Source: Ruminococcus sp. 210702-SL.1.03
Lineage (GTDB): Bacteria; Bacillota; Clostridia; Oscillospirales; Ruminococcaceae
DNA length: 64,000 bases
Direction of reading: 5' to 3'
Assembly: GCF_020559915.1 (NCBI RefSeq)
Contig: NZ_JAJCLZ010000002.1
Location: 124,001-188,000, forward strand
The notes beneath the pieces are model-generated. The model ran no database searches. It was given only the letters and a program-made list of their open reading frames with translations, and was not told where the DNA came from. Position 1 is the first letter of the stretch. Each line of letters opens with the position of its first letter. Position numbers and translations under genes: made by a program. Below, one piece after another: positions 61,854-64,000 of the stretch.

Positions 61854-63092
61854 TCAAAGAAGTCTGATCTTGCTCTTTATCTCAGCCGAGTGCGAGAGTA
61901 TCGCGAGGTTGGCGTCGATGTCGCTCTCTACCATGGTCGGCGTGATGAATGCCAGCTCGTTTTCGGGGCGGTTCTTGCGCTCGATGTATGTCAGCTTGCC
62001 GAACATTTCCGAGATAGAGGCTTTCAGCTCGTCGGCGTTCTCGGCGTTTATGCGAACGTACATAGCCGTTTCAACGCTCTTGTAGTCAACTACATAGCCC
62101 TCTTCGTGGCAGTCTTCCCAAGAGATCATTACCGAGCGGTCTTTGTGCTTTAAGCAGTCGATTATGTCGCCCACTACTGCGGAAGCGGTAGGCAGCTTGC
62201 CCGCGCCCTGACCGTAGAAAAGTACGTCGCCAACGCCGTCGCCCGTAACGGATATAGCGTTGTAAACGCCGTCTACGGTAGCGAGCAGGTTGCTCTTAGA
62301 TACCAGTCTGGGGCAAACTATCGCGGAAACTTTTCCATCTCCCGCAGGCTTTACCGAGCCGATGAGCTTTATAGCAAATCCCGCGTTCTCAGCGTAAGCA
62401 ACGTCGTCTAGCGTTATCTTTGAGATACCCGAGCAGTGTACGTTCTGCGGGTAGATGTGTTTTCCATAAGCCAGCGAGCCGAGAATGCAGATCTTGCGGC
62501 AGGCGTCGTGGCCCTCAACGTCGGCAGTGGGGTCTTTTTCGGCGTAGCCCAGATCCTGAGCCATTTTCAGCGCAGTTTCAAAGTCCAGCTGCTCTTTTAT
62601 CATCTTAGTAAGTATGAAATTGGTAGTGCCGTTTAAGATACCGCTTATCTGCTCGATGGTGTTTCCGGCAAGGCACTTGTTCAGCGGGCGGATTATAGGT
62701 ATGCCGCCGCCTACGCTTGCTTCAAAGAGATAGTTGCAGTTGTGCTCGTGAGCTATCTTGAGCAGCTCAGCGCCCTTGTTTGCAACAAGCTCTTTGTTTG
62801 AGGTAACTACGCTCTTTCCTCTTTCGAGCGCCTGCTTAGTAAAGGTATAAGCGGGGTTGATACCGCCGATGACCTCGGCTACTACCTCTATCTCGTCGTC
62901 CTCAAGAACGGTGTTGAAGTCCTTTACCATTTTGTCGGCAAAGGGGCTGTCGGGGAAATCACGCAGGTCAACGATGTACTTTATATCGCAGTCTCTGCCG
63001 ACCTTAGCGTTTATCGAATCTCTGTTTTTCTCAAAAAGCTCTACCGTACCCGAGCCTACTACTCCATATCCTATAACAGCTACATTTTTCAT
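61854..63092 (-). CDS. hom: Homoserine dehydrogenase with ACT domain
   Basis: This 412-residue enzyme starts MKNVAVIGYGVVGSGTVELF, a nucleotide-binding fold. Its core is SVGGGIPIIRPL, LNGTTNFILTKM and DPTADVEGHDACRKICILGS, and residues about 330-412 form an ACT domain for feedback by threonine. It converts aspartate semialdehyde to homoserine. GGAAGGAATTACTTAGT precedes the ATG at 63092. The ACT-protein gene is 40 bases upstream. Confidence 0.97.
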   Translation of the reverse strand: MKNVAVIGYGVVGSGTVELFEKNRDSINAKVGRDCDIKYIVDLRDFPDSPFADKMVKDFNTVLEDDEIEVVAEVIGGINPAYTFTKQALERGKSVVTSNKELVANKGAELLKIAHEHNCNYLFEASVGGGIPIIRPLNKCLAGNTIEQISGILNGTTNFILTKMIKEQLDFETALKMAQDLGYAEKDPTADVEGHDACRKICILGSLAYGKHIYPQNVHCSGISKITLDDVAYAENAGFAIKLIGSVKPAGDGKVSAIVCPRLVSKSNLLATVDGVYNAISVTGDGVGDVLFYGQGAGKLPTASAVVGDIIDCLKHKDRSVMISWEDCHEEGYVVDYKSVETAMYVRINAENADELKASISEMFGKLTYIERKNRPENELAFITPTMVESDIDANLAILSHSAEIKSKIRLL

Positions 63093-63132
63093 ACTAAGTA
63101 ATTCCTTCCTATTCTTTGAAATACGCAAATAT

Positions 63133-63615
63133 TTACTTATTTACAAGCATCTTGCTCTTGCCCGCCGCAATTTTCACGTCGAGCACGCCGTCTATCGCTG
63201 ATAAGCTTTCGGAAAAGCCCGCGGTGTCTGAAGCGTCAGCCGAGTTTTCCGAGCGGTTTTCTTTCTGCACTGAGATGGATACCGCCGCTACGCCGTCTAC
63301 GGGCGGGTTTTGGTTTATCTCGATTATGTTCACGCCAAGCTCGTAAAGCTTTGATATTACAGCCGAAAGCACGCCCTGGCGGTCTGAGAGCAGCATATTT
63401 ATCAGCATAACGCTGTCCTCGCCGCGCTCGTTGTATCTGAAAACCGAGTCTTTATACTTGTAATACGCGCTGCGCGATATGCCCACTATTCGGCAAGCCT
63501 CAGAGGAGGACATCTGCTGCGAGGCGGCGCGAAGCTCTTTCGCGTGCAGCACCTTTATAATAACTTCGGGCAGGGCGCTTTCAGCCACTACCACAAAACC
63601 GCTGCTTTTTTCCAT
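63133..63615 (-). CDS. ACT-domain protein with helix-turn-helix-like start (PheB-like)
   Basis: This 160-residue protein has an N-terminal helical part, ALPEVIIKVLHAKELRAASQ with SEACRIVGISRSAYYKYKD, resembling the HTH-like start of PheB proteins. A C-terminal ACT domain follows (DRQGVLSAVISKLYELGVN to DGVLDVKIA). The start at 63615 follows GGAGGTGGACTGTTTCAAG. Relatives precede hom in many Firmicutes and probably sense an amino acid to control the threonine genes. It is the first gene of the cluster. Confidence 0.88.
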   Translation of the reverse strand: MEKSSGFVVVAESALPEVIIKVLHAKELRAASQQMSSSEACRIVGISRSAYYKYKDSVFRYNERGEDSVMLINMLLSDRQGVLSAVISKLYELGVNIIEINQNPPVDGVAAVSISVQKENRSENSADASDTAGFSESLSAIDGVLDVKIAAGKSKMLVNK

Positions 63616-63667
63616 CTTGAAACAGTCCACCTCCAACGCACAACTGTATCTGCGTAATATACACATT

Positions 63668-63696
63668 ATTTTATCACATTTTCCCCCGCTTGTCAA
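63668..63696 (-). promoter_or_regulatory. Promoter of the threonine cluster
   Basis: On the minus strand TTGACA (63696-63691) and TAAAAT (63673-63668) are separated by 17 bases. Confidence 0.8.
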
Positions 63697-64000
63697 TAGC
63701 AATACTGCACAAAGAAACTTTATTTTTTATATAGTCACAGTAAAAATGAAACCACAAAACACTCATTATTCTCCATAATTATATTGTTAGACAATTGTTT
63801 TTTTGCATATAATGTTATATTGAACTGACTAGTTACAAATATAGAAATAAAATAATACTCATTTTTCTCTCTTGAATATAATAAAAGTATACGGCATAAT
63901 ATGAAGTTGGGTAGGTTTGTAAAATAACATGATTGAAAATCTGTATATTTGTTTTATTTTTACAAAAAAATCATTTCCCATCTTATCTTTTATAAATAAT
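63697..64000. other. AT-rich intergenic end of the window
   Basis: This stretch is very AT-rich and has no convincing reading frame, RNA gene or terminator. ATTGTTAGACAATTG near 63783 is palindromic, and a TATAAT follows nearby, but no well-spaced promoter could be supported. Confidence 0.5.

Noticed and set aside
1..64000. CRISPR array, tRNA, rRNA, prophage or insertion sequence
   Set aside because: No regular repeat-spacer array, cloverleaf, rRNA core, phage module or transposase was found on reading both strands.

Overview
The window looks like the chromosome of an anaerobic spore-lineage Firmicute of the Oscillospiraceae/Ruminococcus type. Supporting signs are the spoIVB-spo0A pair, the Firmicute S10-spc-alpha ribosomal order, zinc-type S14 and L36, an anaerobic glycyl-radical protein, a circularly permuted PstS of the kind I recall from Clostridia, AGGAGG ribosome sites, many TTGACA-N17-TATAAT promoters, and moderate-to-high GC genes separated by AT-rich spacers. 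No rRNA, tRNA, CRISPR array, prophage or intact insertion sequence was seen.

Layout. 1-1653: the end of spoIVB, then spo0A. 1856-7738: a lipoprotein, a cation/proton antiporter with a sirtuin, a stand-alone NrdD-like glycyl-radical protein, and an HtrA protease. 7840-8540: a chain of hairpins bounded by a short direct repeat, then the first of two type I toxin-antitoxin-like loci. 8671-16838: a phosphate regulon made of pstSCAB, a Na/Pi cotransporter fused to PhoU, and a PhoB/PhoR pair; two promoters share a Pho-box-like architecture. 16986-21353: TatD, a glycosyltransferase, an SseB-like protein, an SH3 protein, a YgjP-like peptidase and a Nudix hydrolase. 21469-21738: the second toxin-antitoxin-like locus, inverted. 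21923-24297: nadB-nadC. 24420-29114: an EamA transporter and a heterodimeric ABC exporter. 29213-33358: an FtsX-type ABC system with a TetR regulator and matching palindromic operators. 33745-37045: argS, a DUF368 lipid-carrier translocase and a family-6 uracil/hypoxanthine DNA glycosylase.

37099-53290 is the ribosomal block: a long structured leader, then rpsJ to rplO, secY, adk, map, infA, rpmJ, rpsM, rpsK, rpsD, rpoA and rplQ, ending in a strong terminator. 53305-58647 (minus strand) is the most unusual accessory unit. It has a strong promoter, a 32-codon leader ORF, an intrinsic terminator, and then two ABC exporters with N-terminal beta-rich and zinc-ribbon extensions flanking a DUF1854 protein. 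58699-64000: a nitroreductase, a TVP38/DedA-like membrane protein, and a minus-strand threonine-pathway cluster (ACT protein, hom, Nudix, thrB).

The best candidates for new biology are the leader-controlled ABC-DUF1854-ABC unit, the free-standing NrdD-like glycyl-radical protein, the two mirror-image toxin-antitoxin loci, and the shared Pho promoter architecture. All functional calls come from reading motifs and context; no database search was run.
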